Shown here one piece after another: positions 36,990 to 46,084 of a stretch of 64,000 nucleotides of DNA. The position numbers and the translations under genes are program-made. Under the pieces are notes generated by a model. That model saw only the letters and a list, made by a program, of their open reading frames with translations. It ran no database searches and had not been told where the DNA came from. Source of the stretch: Deinococcus sonorensis KR-87. GTDB taxonomy: Bacteria > Deinococcota > Deinococci > Deinococcales > Deinococcaceae. The stretch lies in the NCBI RefSeq assembly GCF_040256395.1, contig NZ_CP158299.1, positions 526,001-590,000 of the forward strand, written 5' to 3'. Positions within the stretch are counted from its first letter, which is position 1. Each line of letters begins with the position of its first letter.

Positions 36990-37751
36990 GTGCCACGTCA
37001 TCTGCTGAATTCCCTTCATCCGTTCCGGGCCGTAGTGACCCTGCTGGCGCTGCTGGCCGCCGGATTGGGACCCGTGCGGGCTCAGGTGTTCGGGTTTACC
37101 CCCACCCTGCTGGAAATCGACGCCTCGCACAACCTGGTCACCGAGACGACCATGGTGAACAGCACCACCACCCCGGCACGCTTCGACGTGGTGGCAGTGC
37201 TGTGGCACATCGTGGACGGCAAGGAAGTGCTGGACGAGACCCGGGACCTGATCGTCAATCCGCCGAGCTTCACCATCAAGCCCGGCGGCACGCAGCTGAT
37301 CCGCATCGGCGTCCGCAAGAAGCCGGGCGCCACGGAACTGACCTACCGCGTGCTGGTGCAGCAGGTGCCGATCGAGGGCGTCGAGCTGCCTAAAATTGGG
37401 GCGGGCACCGTCGGGAAGGACAGCACTGCCGGCATGAACATCGCCCTGACCTTCTCACTGCCGGTCTATGTGACGCCGCCCGGTGCCGTGTCAAAACTCG
37501 CGTTCACCGCGACGACTTCGGGCAAAGACGTCTCGCTGCTGCTGCAGAACAGTGGCAACCGCCGCACCATCATGCGGAATGTCCAGTTTGTGCGCGGCTC
37601 CGTTACGCTCGGCACCAAGGTGCTGCCGCTGCTGGCCGGCAGCACCATCACCCTGGCCCTGCCGGGGCTGGGCGGGGAGGCAGGCCCCCTGACCATGAAA
37701 TATGAGGCCGAGGACGGCCGGGTCCTCGAGCAGACCCTTGCGCTTCCCTGA
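36990..37751 (+). CDS. Periplasmic pilus chaperone (PapD-like)
   Basis: A 253-residue exported chaperone with a signal peptide cut after VRA (about residue 28). The mature protein starts QVFGFTPTLLEIDAS and carries the features of a PapD/Csu-type chaperone: the first-domain strand PPSFTIKPGGTQLIRIGVR and the ELTYRVLVQQVP segment, then a second Ig-like domain. It would cap the exposed groove of the subunits and deliver them to the usher. GTG start with CGAGGAGAA before it. The usher frame begins 50 bases before this gene ends. Confidence 0.88.
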   Translation: MPRHLLNSLHPFRAVVTLLALLAAGLGPVRAQVFGFTPTLLEIDASHNLVTETTMVNSTTTPARFDVVAVLWHIVDGKEVLDETRDLIVNPPSFTIKPGGTQLIRIGVRKKPGATELTYRVLVQQVPIEGVELPKIGAGTVGKDSTAGMNIALTFSLPVYVTPPGAVSKLAFTATTSGKDVSLLLQNSGNRRTIMRNVQFVRGSVTLGTKVLPLLAGSTITLALPGLGGEAGPLTMKYEAEDGRVLEQTLALP

Positions 37752-39987
37752 GTCCTCCCGCCGCCGGCCGGCACGCCGGTGGGCGCTGCTCGCCCTGGGG
37801 CTGGCCCTAGGGTCGGCGGGGCTCTCGGCGGCGGCCGGCTGCGACTTGCCAGAGGAACTGCTCGACGTGAAGGTGGGACAGTCCTCGCGCGGCAGCATCG
37901 TGGTGCGGATCGAGCATCAGGACGACCAGGTGACCGACCTGCTGCTGCCGGCAGAAGTGTTGCGCGCGAATGAACAGGTGTACGTCGCCGGCCGGGTGGA
38001 CTGCGACGGCGAGGCGTTTGTGCGGCTGCTGCCGGAACTGCGGGTGACGTACCGCGGCGACACCCAGGAGGTGCGGATCACGCCGGCGCTGGCCCGGCTG
38101 GGCCAGCGGCAGATCGACGTGGGCCAGACCCTGACGCCCCGGATCTACCCGGTGGTGCCGGCCTTCGGGCTGGATTTCGGCGTGCAGGGGGCCGCCAGCT
38201 ACGATCTGCGCGGCGAACGGGCCGAGGGCGCGCCGGCCGTGGCGCTCGGTGCCGCCAGCGCGTACGTCGGGGTGGGTGGCGGGCGCGGCAACGCGACCGG
38301 GTACGTCGGCGCGCTGTACACCGGACATCCGGGCAGCGCCGCCCAGCTGCAACTTCGGGCCACGGCCCAGTACGCCTTTTCTCCGGCTCTGGCGGTGTAC
38401 GCCGCGTATCACGCCGCCCCCGGCGTCACCCAGCCAGCCTTCTCCGCGTCCAGCGTGAGTGGCGTGACGGCCACCTACCGGCGGCAGGTGCCGTCCGTCG
38501 CCGCTCCCCTCAAGGTGCAGCTGGAAAACCCGGCGTCGATCAGCGTGCTGGTCAACGGCCAGCTGCTGGGCAGCGTGGACGCGCCCGCCGGCGAGGTCAC
38601 CCTGTGGCGGGTGCCGCTGCCACGTCAGGCGCACAACACCGTCGAACTGCTGATCGAGGACGAGACCGGGGTCAGCTCGCGCCGCTTCGACGACGTGGCG
38701 CCTTCTGCGGACAGCCTGACCGGCGGGCTGTTCGCCAGTGCCAGCGTCAGCTACGACGATCAGGCCACCGATGCCGGCTGGGGCGTCAGCGGCTCCGTCA
38801 GCTACGCGGTCCGCCCGGAGTGGAGTGTGGAGACGCAGGCCAGCGTGTCCGGCAGCGGCGCTGTCAACGCGGCGGCCCTGGTGCGCTACGGAGGCTCACC
38901 GCTCTCCGGAAGCATCGGCGCACAGGTCAGCCGGACACCCGGCAGCGCTGGCACGGCCGCGTCGCTAAGCACGCGGGTCAACGGCTCAGTCGCCTACCAG
39001 CGTGGGCCGCTGAACGTGAGCGGCGCAGTGGGCGTGCCGGTGGGCGAGCTGTCCGGCAGCACCCTGAACCTGAGCGCCACCTACAGTGCCGCTCCGTGGT
39101 ACTTTTCGGCCGGCGCCTCCACGGGCCTGACCCGCGGTTCGTGGCGGGTGGACGCCAGCGTGAGCCGCATCCTGAACGAGCGCAGCGCCATGGCGCTCAC
39201 CGCCTCGGTGCAGCCGGGCGCCTGGCGGGCGGCGCTGCGCGGCACCTACGTCTTCACGCCGAAGCTTCAGGGCGCGGCCGGCGTCAGCGTCGGACAGGGG
39301 GGCACTGCGCCGACCGCGGCCCTGAGCTACCGTCCCGACCCCACACAGGCCATCACGGTCAACGCGGACCTCAACGAGGTCGGCGTCACGTACGGCCTCA
39401 GCCGGGGCATTGAAGTCGGCGCGTCCGCCACCTCGCGCGGGGCCAGCGCCGAGGTCACCGGCGCGGTGGCGTACTTGGACGGCCGCCTGATGCTCACCTC
39501 GGGCCTGGCGCAGCGCGGCATCCTGATCCGGACCGGCGTGCCGAACCTGACGCTGCTGGTGAATGGTCTGGGCACGGTGGTTACCAACCAGCGGGGCGAC
39601 GCCCTGATCTCCCAGGTGGCGCCCGCGCAGACGGTCTCGGTCCGCATCGACCTGCGCGACCTGCCGCTGGGCGTGAGCGTCACCAGCGTGGAGGCGGAGG
39701 TGCAACCTGCGGCCACCGGCCTGACTGTGGTGGACTGGCGCGACAACTTCCAGGTTTCGACCTTCGTGCAGTTCCGCTGGAGTCCGGCCGAGGTGGCGAG
39801 CGGCGCGGACCTGTACCTGGACGGCCAGAAGATCCCGCTGGACGACGAGGGGTATGGCCTGGTGCCCCAGGCTGAGGCGAACCGGACCGGTGAGCTGCGC
39901 GGGCCAGACGGAACCCGCCGCTGCGCCGTCGTCCTGGCGCCGGCCGCCAAGGAAGCGACCTGCGCCGCAGACCCAGGCGCCCACTGA
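37702..39987 (+). CDS. Outer-membrane usher (chaperone-usher pathway)
   Basis: A protein of up to 761 residues, an outer-membrane pore through which pilus subunits are secreted and assembled. After a signal-like hydrophobic stretch (WALLALGLALGSAGLSAAA), residues 47-140 resemble the usher N-domain. The middle is a long series of beta strands (barrel) with a plug-like segment near 275-335 (VLVNGQLLGSVDAPAGEVTLWRVPL as landmark VLVNGQLLG), and the C-terminal region has GDALISQVAPAQTVSVRI. The start is uncertain; ATG 37702 overlaps the chaperone gene, and a TTG at 37738 is another option. It is slightly short for an usher but within the archaic type. Confidence 0.85.
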   Translation: MRPRTAGSSSRPLRFPESSRRRPARRWALLALGLALGSAGLSAAAGCDLPEELLDVKVGQSSRGSIVVRIEHQDDQVTDLLLPAEVLRANEQVYVAGRVDCDGEAFVRLLPELRVTYRGDTQEVRITPALARLGQRQIDVGQTLTPRIYPVVPAFGLDFGVQGAASYDLRGERAEGAPAVALGAASAYVGVGGGRGNATGYVGALYTGHPGSAAQLQLRATAQYAFSPALAVYAAYHAAPGVTQPAFSASSVSGVTATYRRQVPSVAAPLKVQLENPASISVLVNGQLLGSVDAPAGEVTLWRVPLPRQAHNTVELLIEDETGVSSRRFDDVAPSADSLTGGLFASASVSYDDQATDAGWGVSGSVSYAVRPEWSVETQASVSGSGAVNAAALVRYGGSPLSGSIGAQVSRTPGSAGTAASLSTRVNGSVAYQRGPLNVSGAVGVPVGELSGSTLNLSATYSAAPWYFSAGASTGLTRGSWRVDASVSRILNERSAMALTASVQPGAWRAALRGTYVFTPKLQGAAGVSVGQGGTAPTAALSYRPDPTQAITVNADLNEVGVTYGLSRGIEVGASATSRGASAEVTGAVAYLDGRLMLTSGLAQRGILIRTGVPNLTLLVNGLGTVVTNQRGDALISQVAPAQTVSVRIDLRDLPLGVSVTSVEAEVQPAATGLTVVDWRDNFQVSTFVQFRWSPAEVASGADLYLDGQKIPLDDEGYGLVPQAEANRTGELRGPDGTRRCAVVLAPAAKEATCAADPGAH

Positions 39988-40094
39988 CGCACAGGCGGTG
40001 TTCAGAGGCGCACTCCAGGGGAACGCAGTCCGGTACCCACCGCTCTGCTGCGGCGGTCCACCTGCGTCTCCTGATCATCAAGAAGGTCACTCCC

Positions 40095-40123
40095 TTGTAG
40101 TTATCTGTTTCAACACCTATATT
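40095..40123 (+). promoter_or_regulatory. Promoter of the MarR regulator gene
   Basis: TTGTAG (40095-40100), 17 bases, TATATT (40118-40123), then seven bases to the ATG at 40131. There is no ribosome-binding site; a leaderless transcript is likely. The shared operator motif lies inside the spacer. Confidence 0.65.
40106..40118. promoter_or_regulatory. Candidate MarR operator, site 1
   Basis: TGTTTCAACACCT is identical to site 2 at 40629-40641 and contains the inverted arms TGTT and AACA. It lies between the -35 and -10 boxes of the regulator's own promoter. Confidence 0.65.
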
Positions 40124-40130
40124 GGGAGAC

Positions 40131-40604
40131 ATGACTACCCTCCGGGAGGAGATTCACCAACAGCGCCCCTTCCGAAATCTGGAAGAAGAGGCGGCGCTCA
40201 ACCTCTTCCGCACCACCCAGCTGATTGCGGACCGGGGCGAGGCGTTCTACCAGCAGCACGGCCTCACCCCCACCCAATACAACATCCTGCGCATCCTGCG
40301 TGGCGCGGGCGACGCGGGACTGGGACGCAACGAGATCCGGGAACGCCTGCTGACCCGCATGCCCGACGTCACCCGCCTGCTCGACAAGATGGAGGACGCC
40401 GGCCTGGTGCAGCGTGTGCGCAGCACCACCGACCGCCGCTGCGTGCCCACCGCCCTGACCCCGAAGGGCCGGACGCTGGTGGACCAGCTGGACGAGCCTG
40501 TGGCCGCGCTGCACCACGAGCACTTCGGGCACCTCACGCCCGGTCAGCTGCACACCCTGATCGAGATCATGACCCAGATCCGTGGCCGGTTGACACCGCA
40601 GTAA
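40131..40604 (+). CDS. MarR-family transcriptional regulator
   Basis: A 157-residue winged-helix regulator. The recognition region is around PTQYNILRILRGAG...GRNEIRERLLTRMPDVTRLLDKMEDAGLVQR, and the wing is RSTTDRRCVPTALTPKG. The only cysteine is in the wing, so thiol sensing at that position is possible but not shown. Its own promoter and the promoter region of the dioxygenase/DoxX operon share a 13-base motif, so it very likely represses both. The operon content recalls MhqR/CatR-controlled quinone and catechol detoxification in Bacillus. Confidence 0.92.
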   Translation: MTTLREEIHQQRPFRNLEEEAALNLFRTTQLIADRGEAFYQQHGLTPTQYNILRILRGAGDAGLGRNEIRERLLTRMPDVTRLLDKMEDAGLVQRVRSTTDRRCVPTALTPKGRTLVDQLDEPVAALHHEHFGHLTPGQLHTLIEIMTQIRGRLTPQ

Positions 40605-40628
40605 GGCCGTCCAGCGTTACCCGATACT

Positions 40629-40641
40629 TGTTTCAACACCT
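40629..40641. promoter_or_regulatory. Candidate MarR operator, site 2
   Basis: TGTTTCAACACCT, identical over 13 bases to site 1, about 25 bases before the first dioxygenase-like gene. Confidence 0.65.
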
Positions 40642-40664
40642 GATCGCATCACAAGGAGTTTCCG

Positions 40665-41591
40665 ATGAATCTACCCCCCACCCTTCCCTACCGCACCCTG
40701 CCCCAGGACCGCATCGGCCTCAACCCGGAGCGCCCGCCCCTCAGCGGCGACGTCCAGCTCGGGCCGGTCGTCCTCCAGATCAGCGACCTGGACGCCTCGC
40801 TGCGCTTCTACACCCAGGTCATCGGCCTGCAGGTGCACGACACCGACCTGGCTGGGCATCAGATCGCTCGCCTCGGCACGCCCGACGGGCAGGTCCTGCT
40901 GGAACTCCGCGAGAAGCGGGGCGTCCATGCCGCCCCGCACCGTGGGCGCCTCGGCCTGTACCACATCGCCGTGCTGCTCCCCACCCGCGCTGACCTGGGG
41001 CGCTTCATCCAGAACGCCCTCTCGCTCGGCGTTCACGTCGGTCAGTCCGATCACCACTTCAGCGAGGCGACCTACCTCAAGGACCCGGACGGCCTCAGCG
41101 TCGAGGTGTATCGTGACCGTCCCCGCGACGAGTGGCGCGTCACCGAAGCCGGCGAGATCATCGGCGGCGGCGACCCGCTGGACCTGACCGCCCTGAAAGA
41201 AGCGGCCGGCGACGCCCCCTGGACCGGCGTGCCCACCGGCACCACCCTCGGGCACCTGCACCTCTACGTCGGCGACCTGGACGAGGCGGCCCGCTTCTAC
41301 CACCGGGGCCTCGGCTTCCCGAAGACCACCTGGAGCCTGCCCACCGCCCTGTTCCTCGGCGCCGGCGGATACCACCACCACCTCGGCCTCAACACCTGGG
41401 CGGCCGGCAGCCCCCCGTCCGGCGACGACGACGCCCGCCTGCTGACCTGGGACCTGGTGCTGCCCGACCAGGCCACGGTGGACCGCACGGCCGCCAGCCT
41501 GCAGGCGGAAGGCTTCGAGGTCACCGTCACCCCGCAAGGGATCCTGTCCACCGATCCCTGGGGCATCACCGTCCGCCTCCGCACCGCCTGA
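40665..41591 (+). CDS. Two-domain VOC protein, catechol-2,3-dioxygenase (CatE) type
   Basis: A 308-residue member of the vicinal-oxygen-chelate superfamily with two paired modules (about 30-150 and 195-305). Histidines for a metal site occur in LGHLHLYVGD and GGYHHHLGLNTW of the second module and in LGLYHIAV of the first. The arrangement matches CatE/YfiE-like extradiol dioxygenases, which open catechol rings. It is preceded by AAGGAG and by the MarR site. Substrate is inferred from family and operon; other hydroquinone-type rings are possible. Confidence 0.86.
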   Translation: MNLPPTLPYRTLPQDRIGLNPERPPLSGDVQLGPVVLQISDLDASLRFYTQVIGLQVHDTDLAGHQIARLGTPDGQVLLELREKRGVHAAPHRGRLGLYHIAVLLPTRADLGRFIQNALSLGVHVGQSDHHFSEATYLKDPDGLSVEVYRDRPRDEWRVTEAGEIIGGGDPLDLTALKEAAGDAPWTGVPTGTTLGHLHLYVGDLDEAARFYHRGLGFPKTTWSLPTALFLGAGGYHHHLGLNTWAAGSPPSGDDDARLLTWDLVLPDQATVDRTAASLQAEGFEVTVTPQGILSTDPWGITVRLRTA

Positions 41592-41628
41592 ACCGCTCCC
41601 TCGACCTCGCCGCTCAACGGAGCTCACC

Positions 41629-42042
41629 ATGACGACCCTCACCGCCCGACCCAGCCGCGCCCTGCACCTCACCCTCTGGGCACTTCAGGTGCTGCTCGCT
41701 GCCGCCTTCCTGATGACCGGCGTGACGAAGCTGATCACGCCCATCCTGCAGCTCGCCCAGCAGATGGCCTGGGTGAGCGACGTTCCCGCCGGCCTGGTGC
41801 GCTTCATCGGCCTCGCGGAGGTCGCCGGCGCGCTCGGGCTGATCCTGCCCAGCCTCACCCGCATCCGCCCGAACCTCACGCCGCTCGCGGCGCTCTGCCT
41901 CATCGCGGTGATGGTGCTCGCCTCGGCCTTCCACCTCAGCCGCGGGGAACCGACGGTGCTGCCGATGAACCTCGCCCTGGCGGTCGTCGCCGGCCTCATC
42001 GCCTGGGGCCGCGCCCGCCGGGCACCCATTCAGGCCCGCTGA
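41629..42042 (+). CDS. DoxX-family membrane protein
   Basis: A 137-residue inner-membrane protein with four predicted membrane segments, including the family stretch LLAAAFLMTGVTKL in the first and FIGLAEVAGALGLILPSL in the second. DoxX proteins accompany dioxygenases and quinone- or thiol-stress systems; in Bacillus the CatD partner of CatE is of this type. It lies between the two dioxygenase-like genes. Its precise role is not known for most members. Confidence 0.88.
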   Translation: MTTLTARPSRALHLTLWALQVLLAAAFLMTGVTKLITPILQLAQQMAWVSDVPAGLVRFIGLAEVAGALGLILPSLTRIRPNLTPLAALCLIAVMVLASAFHLSRGEPTVLPMNLALAVVAGLIAWGRARRAPIQAR

Positions 42043-42070
42043 GCGCCAGACCCAGCAAGGACGTGATCCC

Positions 42071-43003
42071 ATGACCAGCCCCGCCCCGCACACCCCGCTC
42101 GCCACGCGCATCGACCCCGCGCTCACCCTCGGTGAGGTCGCCCTGACCGTCCGCGACCTGGAGCGCGCCTCCCGCTTTTACCAGGTGACGCTCGGCCTCA
42201 CCCTCCTGGACCGGCACGGCCCGGCGGCCGTGCTGGGTACGCCGGACGGCCACCCGCTCGTCACCCTGCTCGGCGACGCGGCCGCCCCTGAGGCCCCGGC
42301 GAACGCGGCCGGCCTGTACCACCTCGCCATCGCGTTCCCGACCCGCCCGGACCTCGCCCGCTGGCTGCAGCATGCCGCCGCGCTCGGCCTGCGCCTCGGG
42401 CAGTCCGACCACAAGACGCACGAGGCCTTCTACTTCAATGACCCGGAGGGCAACGGCATCGAGATCTACCACGACTGGCCGCGTGAGCAGTGGCCGTTCA
42501 AGGACGGGAAGTTCAGCCGCATGGATCAGGCGGCGGTCGATCTCCGGGGCCTGCTGGGCACGCTCACGGCGAACGACCCCGGCTGGGCAGGGGCGCCGAA
42601 CGGGACCCGGATGGGCCACGTGCACCTCAAGATGAGCGACGCGGCCGCGACCCGGCAGTTCTACGAACAGGTTCTGGGCTTCGACATCACGCTGGACGCC
42701 ATGGACGCCGTATTCGCCGGGGCGGGCGGCTACCACCATCACCTCGGCAACAACGCCTGGCACAGCCGCGGCGGCCCCGCGGCGCCGGACGGCGCACTGG
42801 GCCTGCGGCACTCCACCATCGAACTGTCGAGCGCGGCCGAGCTCGAGGCCGTGATCACGCGGCTGAACCGTGCCGGCACCCAGGTGCACGACTCCTCGGC
42901 CGGGCTGGTCGTGCGTGATCCCTCCAGGAATGCCCTGCGGCTCCGGGTTGGTCCTTCGACTGTGGCGAGTGCGCTGGCCGCCCTCGACCAGCCCGCACGT
43001 TAA
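42071..43003 (+). CDS. Two-domain VOC protein, CatE type (second)
   Basis: A 310-residue paralogue of the protein at 40665, with the same two-module layout: first module with GLYHLAIAFPTR and DPEGNGIEIYHDWPR, second module with MGHVHLKMSD and GGYHHHLGNNAW. It begins 28 bases after the DoxX gene and ends the operon before a strong hairpin. Two paralogues in one operon could divide the work between differently substituted rings or form a heteromer. Confidence 0.86.
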   Translation: MTSPAPHTPLATRIDPALTLGEVALTVRDLERASRFYQVTLGLTLLDRHGPAAVLGTPDGHPLVTLLGDAAAPEAPANAAGLYHLAIAFPTRPDLARWLQHAAALGLRLGQSDHKTHEAFYFNDPEGNGIEIYHDWPREQWPFKDGKFSRMDQAAVDLRGLLGTLTANDPGWAGAPNGTRMGHVHLKMSDAAATRQFYEQVLGFDITLDAMDAVFAGAGGYHHHLGNNAWHSRGGPAAPDGALGLRHSTIELSSAAELEAVITRLNRAGTQVHDSSAGLVVRDPSRNALRLRVGPSTVASALAALDQPAR

Positions 43004-43061
43004 GGCGCCGCCGATCAGAGCAGGGAAACGCAGGGCGAACGCAGACCCGCGGACAGCATTC

Positions 43062-43095
43062 GGCCCCAGCCGGGATTCCGGCTGGGGCCTCTTCA
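43062..43095 (+). terminator. Terminator after the MarR-VOC-DoxX operon
   Basis: GGCCCCAGCCGG (43062-43073), loop GATT, CCGGCTGGGGCC (43078-43089) form a perfect 12-pair stem followed by TCTTCAGTTCTT. It may also serve the convergent GH5 gene. Confidence 0.8.
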
Positions 43096-43109
43096 GTTCT
43101 TGGCGACGC

Positions 43110-45449
43110 TCAGGGCGCCGTGGCGGAGAAGTGAACGTTGTCCACGTACATGGTGCCCGCGTAGTCGCTCTTGTTGTCGGCAACCACGACCGTCACGTCA
43201 CGCAGCACGGTGTCGGAGGCGATCACCTTGTTGTCCGCAATGTTGGTCAGGTCGAACGAGGCGGTGAAGTGGTAGAGCCCGTCGGCGGTCTTGGTCAGAC
43301 CAGACAGCGTGTTCAGCGGAATGTCGAGCGTCTGGGCCGCCTGAGCCCAGTACCCCAGGGCCGGTGGCGAGAAGGCCAGGTTGACCGAGAGGGTGCCGGT
43401 GGTGGCGCGCTGCGGCTTGAGGTAGAAGTCAAACACCAGGTAGCGGTTGCTGCCGCGCGTGGCGTTGATGTTGCCCAGCACCAGCCGCGGCGCCGAGGCC
43501 CAGCTGTCGGCGGGTTTCACGTCCGGGTAGGTCACGTCCCAGCTGAGCGCCTTGGAGCCGGCCGCGTCAGCAACGGTGAGCGAGGTCGTGACGCCGGACG
43601 CCGCGTCCCAGGCCCAGCCCTGCCGGGTGCCGTCCTCGAAGGTGGAGGGCAGGGTGGCGGTCCCGAGGGGCGCGTGGTTGACCACCGGGCCGGTGGTGCT
43701 GCGGTTGCCGGCCACCGTGATGTTGTCGATGGCCACCCGGTCGGTGCCCTGGGCACCCACGAACAGGATCAGGTTGCTGAGGGTGCTGCCGGCCACGGTC
43801 GGGTCCTCGGCGATCGCCGCAAAGTTCGGGGAGTCGGCGGTGGAGATGCTCAGGGTGGCCTTGTAGCTGTTGTCCGCCTGCTTCACGAACTGCTCGGGCT
43901 TCACCAGGATGGCGCGGGTGGGGTTGCTCCAGCCGTGCGCGGCGTTCTGCGGAATGGCCGCCACCGCAACGGTGGTGGGGGCCGCCACGGTCACGTCCAT
44001 GCTGAGGGTTTTGGCGCCGGCAATGTCCTGACGGACGCTGGACGTGTCGGCGGAAATGCGGACGTTGGACCAGTAGCCGGTGTCGCTCACGTCGTGGCTG
44101 GCCGTCATGCCCGTCAGGGTCAACGCCCCGCCGGTGTTGCTGAGCGTCACGGTCTTGACCGGGCTGTCACTGTTGAGGCCCCAGCCCTGCAACGTATTGT
44201 CGTCGAAGTTCCAGAGCGTCTGCGTGAAGGCCGTGCGGTCGATCGGGCGGTAGGCGACCCCCTTGATCCGTGCGCGCGCGAACTCGCCGGACAGGGTCAG
44301 CTCGCTGGGCGCCCACAGGTGATCGGTGCCCGGATCGAGATCGGTGGCCGGCCTGCTCGTCGAGTACGGCATGAACGCGGCGGAGGTCTCGTTCTTGTTG
44401 CTCAGCGACCAGTTGACCCAGCTGATGTGGTTGCGGTTCAAGAACGCCAGCCAGCGGTCGGCGTCCTGCAGGAACGGCCCGTTGTTGCCGCTTGCCTCGC
44501 TGCTGCCCCACTCGCTGACGAAGATTGGCGCGCCGTGCAGCAGGGCGTAGCGGGCGTTGCTCATCACGTTGCTGCGGTCCGACACGTCGTTCGACGGCTT
44601 GTGGGTGCCGCTGTAGAAGTGCACCGTGTACATGGTGCGATCGTCCTTGATCGGATTGTCGGCGGCCAAGTCCGGGCGCTGACTCCAGTTGGGGCTGCCC
44701 ACCAGCACGATGTTCTTGTTGCCGGTGTCGCGCAGCATCTTGATGATCGGCTCGGCGTACGCCTTGACCTTGGCCCAGCCGGCCGCGTCGTTGCTGACGC
44801 CGGGGTCATTGGGGCTGGGCTCGTTGGCCACCTCGTAGATGATGTTGCGGTTGTTCGGGTAGCGCTGCGAGATGTCCTTGAAGAAGTCCAGGGCGCCCTT
44901 GTACACGTCGGCGTTGGGGTCGCCGGGGGTGGTGACGTGCCAGTCCACGATCACGTACAGGTCGTTCTTGATCGCGGCGTTGATGCCGTCGATGACGCGC
45001 TGTTTGATCGCCGGATCTGTCGCGTACCCGCCCTCGCTGACGTACATCGCCAGGCGGACGACGTTGGATCCCCAGTCGTTGGCGAGCGTGTTGAAGGCGT
45101 TGTCGTTGACGATGCCGGGGAACCACTGCAGGCCGTGGGTGCTCATGCCGCGCAGCTGGATCGGGGTGCCGGAGGCGTCGACCAGTGTGGTCATGCAGTT
45201 CAGGCGCACGATCTTCAGCGCGCCCGCCTGAGAGGGCTTGCGAGCCGCGGCGGTCAGCAGGTCCGGCAGGGCCGCTTCCGACGTGGCCGGGTCATAGGGG
45301 CCGGCGGGACCGTCCGGAGTGTCGGCCAGGGTGGGGGTACACGGCTGGGGCTTGGTGGCCTGCGGCTGACCGCAGCTGGCGAGCAGGGCGGCAGTCAGCG
45401 CCAGCAGCATCGGCCGGGCGTGATGCGGTGTGCGGGGAAGCAGCGACAT
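43110..45449 (-). CDS. Glycoside hydrolase family 5 lipoprotein (endoglucanase-like)
   Basis: A 779-residue exported enzyme. The signal ends in the lipobox LASC with Cys26. Residues 75-390 are a GH5 barrel: [13 protein letters not shown]...[21 protein letters not shown], the acid/base Glu210 in NEP and the nucleophile Glu313 in FVSEWG. Two beta-rich regions follow (about 415-590 and 595-779, each with [11 protein letters not shown] or [12 protein letters not shown] near the start) that resemble CBM17/28-type carbohydrate-binding modules. It should hydrolyse beta-1,4-glucan-type polysaccharides at the cell surface. The start at 45449 follows AAGGAG. It is the only polysaccharide enzyme in the window. 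Confidence 0.92.
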   Translation of the reverse strand: MSLLPRTPHHARPMLLALTAALLASCGQPQATKPQPCTPTLADTPDGPAGPYDPATSEAALPDLLTAAARKPSQAGALKIVRLNCMTTLVDASGTPIQLRGMSTHGLQWFPGIVNDNAFNTLANDWGSNVVRLAMYVSEGGYATDPAIKQRVIDGINAAIKNDLYVIVDWHVTTPGDPNADVYKGALDFFKDISQRYPNNRNIIYEVANEPSPNDPGVSNDAAGWAKVKAYAEPIIKMLRDTGNKNIVLVGSPNWSQRPDLAADNPIKDDRTMYTVHFYSGTHKPSNDVSDRSNVMSNARYALLHGAPIFVSEWGSSEASGNNGPFLQDADRWLAFLNRNHISWVNWSLSNKNETSAAFMPYSTSRPATDLDPGTDHLWAPSELTLSGEFARARIKGVAYRPIDRTAFTQTLWNFDDNTLQGWGLNSDSPVKTVTLSNTGGALTLTGMTASHDVSDTGYWSNVRISADTSSVRQDIAGAKTLSMDVTVAAPTTVAVAAIPQNAAHGWSNPTRAILVKPEQFVKQADNSYKATLSISTADSPNFAAIAEDPTVAGSTLSNLILFVGAQGTDRVAIDNITVAGNRSTTGPVVNHAPLGTATLPSTFEDGTRQGWAWDAASGVTTSLTVADAAGSKALSWDVTYPDVKPADSWASAPRLVLGNINATRGSNRYLVFDFYLKPQRATTGTLSVNLAFSPPALGYWAQAAQTLDIPLNTLSGLTKTADGLYHFTASFDLTNIADNKVIASDTVLRDVTVVVADNKSDYAGTMYVDNVHFSATAP

Positions 45450-46084
45450 CGGAACTCCTTTGACGGGTGGGCGTGGAAGCGGGGCGACGGGCCTCGGCAC
45501 GGCAGTGAACAGAGAACAATGCACACGGAGAACCAATGTGCAAGCGCTGTCATGTTGAGGGAGAACGGAGGCAGCTCTTCCTGGGTGGACCTCACGGCAT
45601 ACCCGGCAACATCGTCTGGAAAAAAGGATGAGGTGATGGGCCGGAACAGGATTCCGACCGCCGTCTGTTGTGCAGGCTGGGCGAAGTATAGGAAGGTTCT
45701 GCAACCGCTGTCAAGACGTTCAGGGGCCGAAAGAGCCGCAACGAGCCAAAGTAAATGATCGGTTGAGCCCGGCCGCCGAACCAGTCCTTGGTGGAGCGCC
45801 GAACGGCAAGAGGAGTCGTCCGCTTCGGGTCTGCTGTGGCTTCGCGATCTGCCTCTCCTTCTGCTGAAATCGACCGGATGCAGAGCAAGGCCAGCGGCGG
45901 CGAAGGTCCCGCTCAACACCAGGTCCCCTCGGCAACATCCCTGAAGCTGCACACCTGATCGGTCGAGTCCTTGGCTCCTGATCTTCAGGCCCGCGGGTCC
46001 TGCCCACTTCCTCTGTACGTCCAGCTCCTGGAAGGCCCTCGATGGGCGTGGACATCCAGCCGGGCGCTGGGCAGACTGGAGACG
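45450..46084. other. Intergenic region with a possible LacI-type site
   Basis: About 630 bases between divergent genes without a recognised coding region. Bases 45539-45552 (TGCAAGCGCTGTCA) form an imperfect palindrome with central AGCGCT, resembling LacI-family operators of glycosidase genes, about 90 bases upstream of the GH5 start. TTGCAC on the minus strand overlaps it. Beyond this nothing is recognised. Confidence 0.35.

Noticed and set aside
42870..45758. A 962-codon plus-strand frame opposite the GH5 gene
   Set aside because: Antisense shadow; the minus-strand product has a signal peptide, lipobox and both catalytic glutamates.
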